From positions 1 to 39,525 of the IMG/VR virus record IMGVR_UViG_3300020733_000034: a stretch of 39,525 nt of DNA; one strand, 5' to 3'. Shown here piece by piece: positions 39,304 to 39,525 of the stretch. The first letter of the stretch is position 1; the number at the start of each line of letters is the position of its first letter. Origin of the DNA: a virus. The position numbers and the translations under genes are program-made. Below the pieces are notes generated by a model that saw only the letters and a program-made list of their open reading frames with translations, searched no databases and had not been told where the DNA came from.

Positions 39304-39313
39304 ATAAATAGTT
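39304..39313 (-). promoter_or_regulatory. Putative late promoter motif
   Basis: AACTATTTAT followed by TATAAA-like bases on the minus strand, 18 bases before the ATG at 39286. Confidence 0.5.
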
Positions 39314-39343
39314 TCCTCAAATCAAAAATTTAGCCACATTTTA

Positions 39344-39353
39344 ATATATTTAT
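39344..39353 (+). promoter_or_regulatory. Putative late promoter motif
   Basis: ATATATTTAT on the plus strand lies 22 bases before the ATG at 39375, back-to-back with the minus-strand copy at 39304. Confidence 0.4.
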
Positions 39354-39374
39354 AAGTAATAATATTATCTATAT

Positions 39375-39525
39375 ATGGCTAATAAAAAGGGACTCAATGA
39401 AGAGTTATTAAAAATAAAAAAATATATGCGTCTTCTTGAGAACTATGAAATTCCAGGTGAAGATGATACCAACGAATTTACTGGTGCTGTACAATACCCT
39501 GTATATGAAGAAGAAGATGAAAATG
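39375..39525 (+). CDS. Partial virion-type protein, 3' end outside the window
   Basis: Fifty codons are visible: MANKKGLNEELLKIKKYMRL, LENYEIPGEDDTNEF and an acidic TYR/Glu-rich stretch. The N-terminus again carries LNE and, after a basic helix, LLE, the sort of leader seen on the internal head candidates. It follows a late-type motif. Too little is visible to assign a function. Confidence 0.65.
   Translation, partial: MANKKGLNEELLKIKKYMRLLENYEIPGEDDTNEFTGAVQYPVYEEEDEN

Noticed and set aside
1-39525. IS elements, integrase or attachment sites
   Set aside because: No transposase, integrase or terminal direct repeats were seen; the mobile elements are inteins and homing endonucleases.

Overview
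The window is a piece of a large, AT-rich tailed-phage genome of the T4-like (myovirus) type. Its host is probably a member of the Bacteroidota. The T4 head-gene order is recognisable: terminase large subunit, portal, two unknown genes where T4 has gp67/gp68, an AAA+ ATPase, prohead protease gp21, acidic scaffold gp22 and major capsid protein gp23. The host inference rests on several start regions carrying the Bacteroidota promoter form TTTG-N19/20-TAnnTTTG, and on start codons mostly preceded by A-rich sequence rather than a strong Shine-Dalgarno.

Layout. (1) 1-15.2 kb, plus strand: the head-morphogenesis block, ending at a bidirectional terminator after the capsid gene. (2) 15.3-26.7 kb, minus strand: dNMP kinase; a decayed homing-endonuclease relic; a group of candidate internal head proteins sharing N-terminal motifs that end in LNE/ITE; a nucleotidyltransferase; a tail-tube-like protein; many small early-type genes around thymidylate synthase; LamG-type virion proteins (one intact, one deleted); HAD and KTSC genes. 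(3) 26.86-32.9 kb, plus strand: a ClpC-type ATPase broken into two genes, a lytic transglycosylase and a metallo-aminopeptidase. (4) 32.9-39.5 kb, alternating strands: a basic internal-protein candidate, a zinc-ribbon protein, an intein-bearing SF1 helicase, a GH19 endolysin and further virion-type genes.

The most striking feature is the load of protein-splicing and homing elements. Two essential ATPase genes, terL and clpC, are fractured. Each is split by an atypical intein with a very short N part (30 and 34 aa) and a long C part (109 and 160 aa). A free-standing Vsr/EDxHD-type endonuclease gene sits between the halves. The two split inteins and their two endonucleases are homologous, so this looks like one mobile family that entered two targets in one phage. 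The portal carries a cis intein with an HNH nuclease. The helicase carries what looks like a class 3 intein with LAGLIDADG motifs. A GIY-YIG gene sits before gene 21. The clpC and helicase inteins both interrupt a P-loop between Lys and Thr.

Two promoter classes can be read. The TTTG/TAnnTTTG form precedes clpC-N, clpC-C, the helicase, the lysis/peptidase pair and the small-gene operons. A short motif, (A/G)(A/C/G)TATTTAT, lies mostly 15-50 nt before virion genes, sometimes in tandem, and before both split-intein endonucleases. A second shared signal is an LNE-type (L/I-x-E) motif at the expected gp23 cleavage position and at the N-termini of several small proteins. It suggests a prohead-protease-processed set of packaged proteins. 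No tRNA, CRISPR array or IS element was seen.
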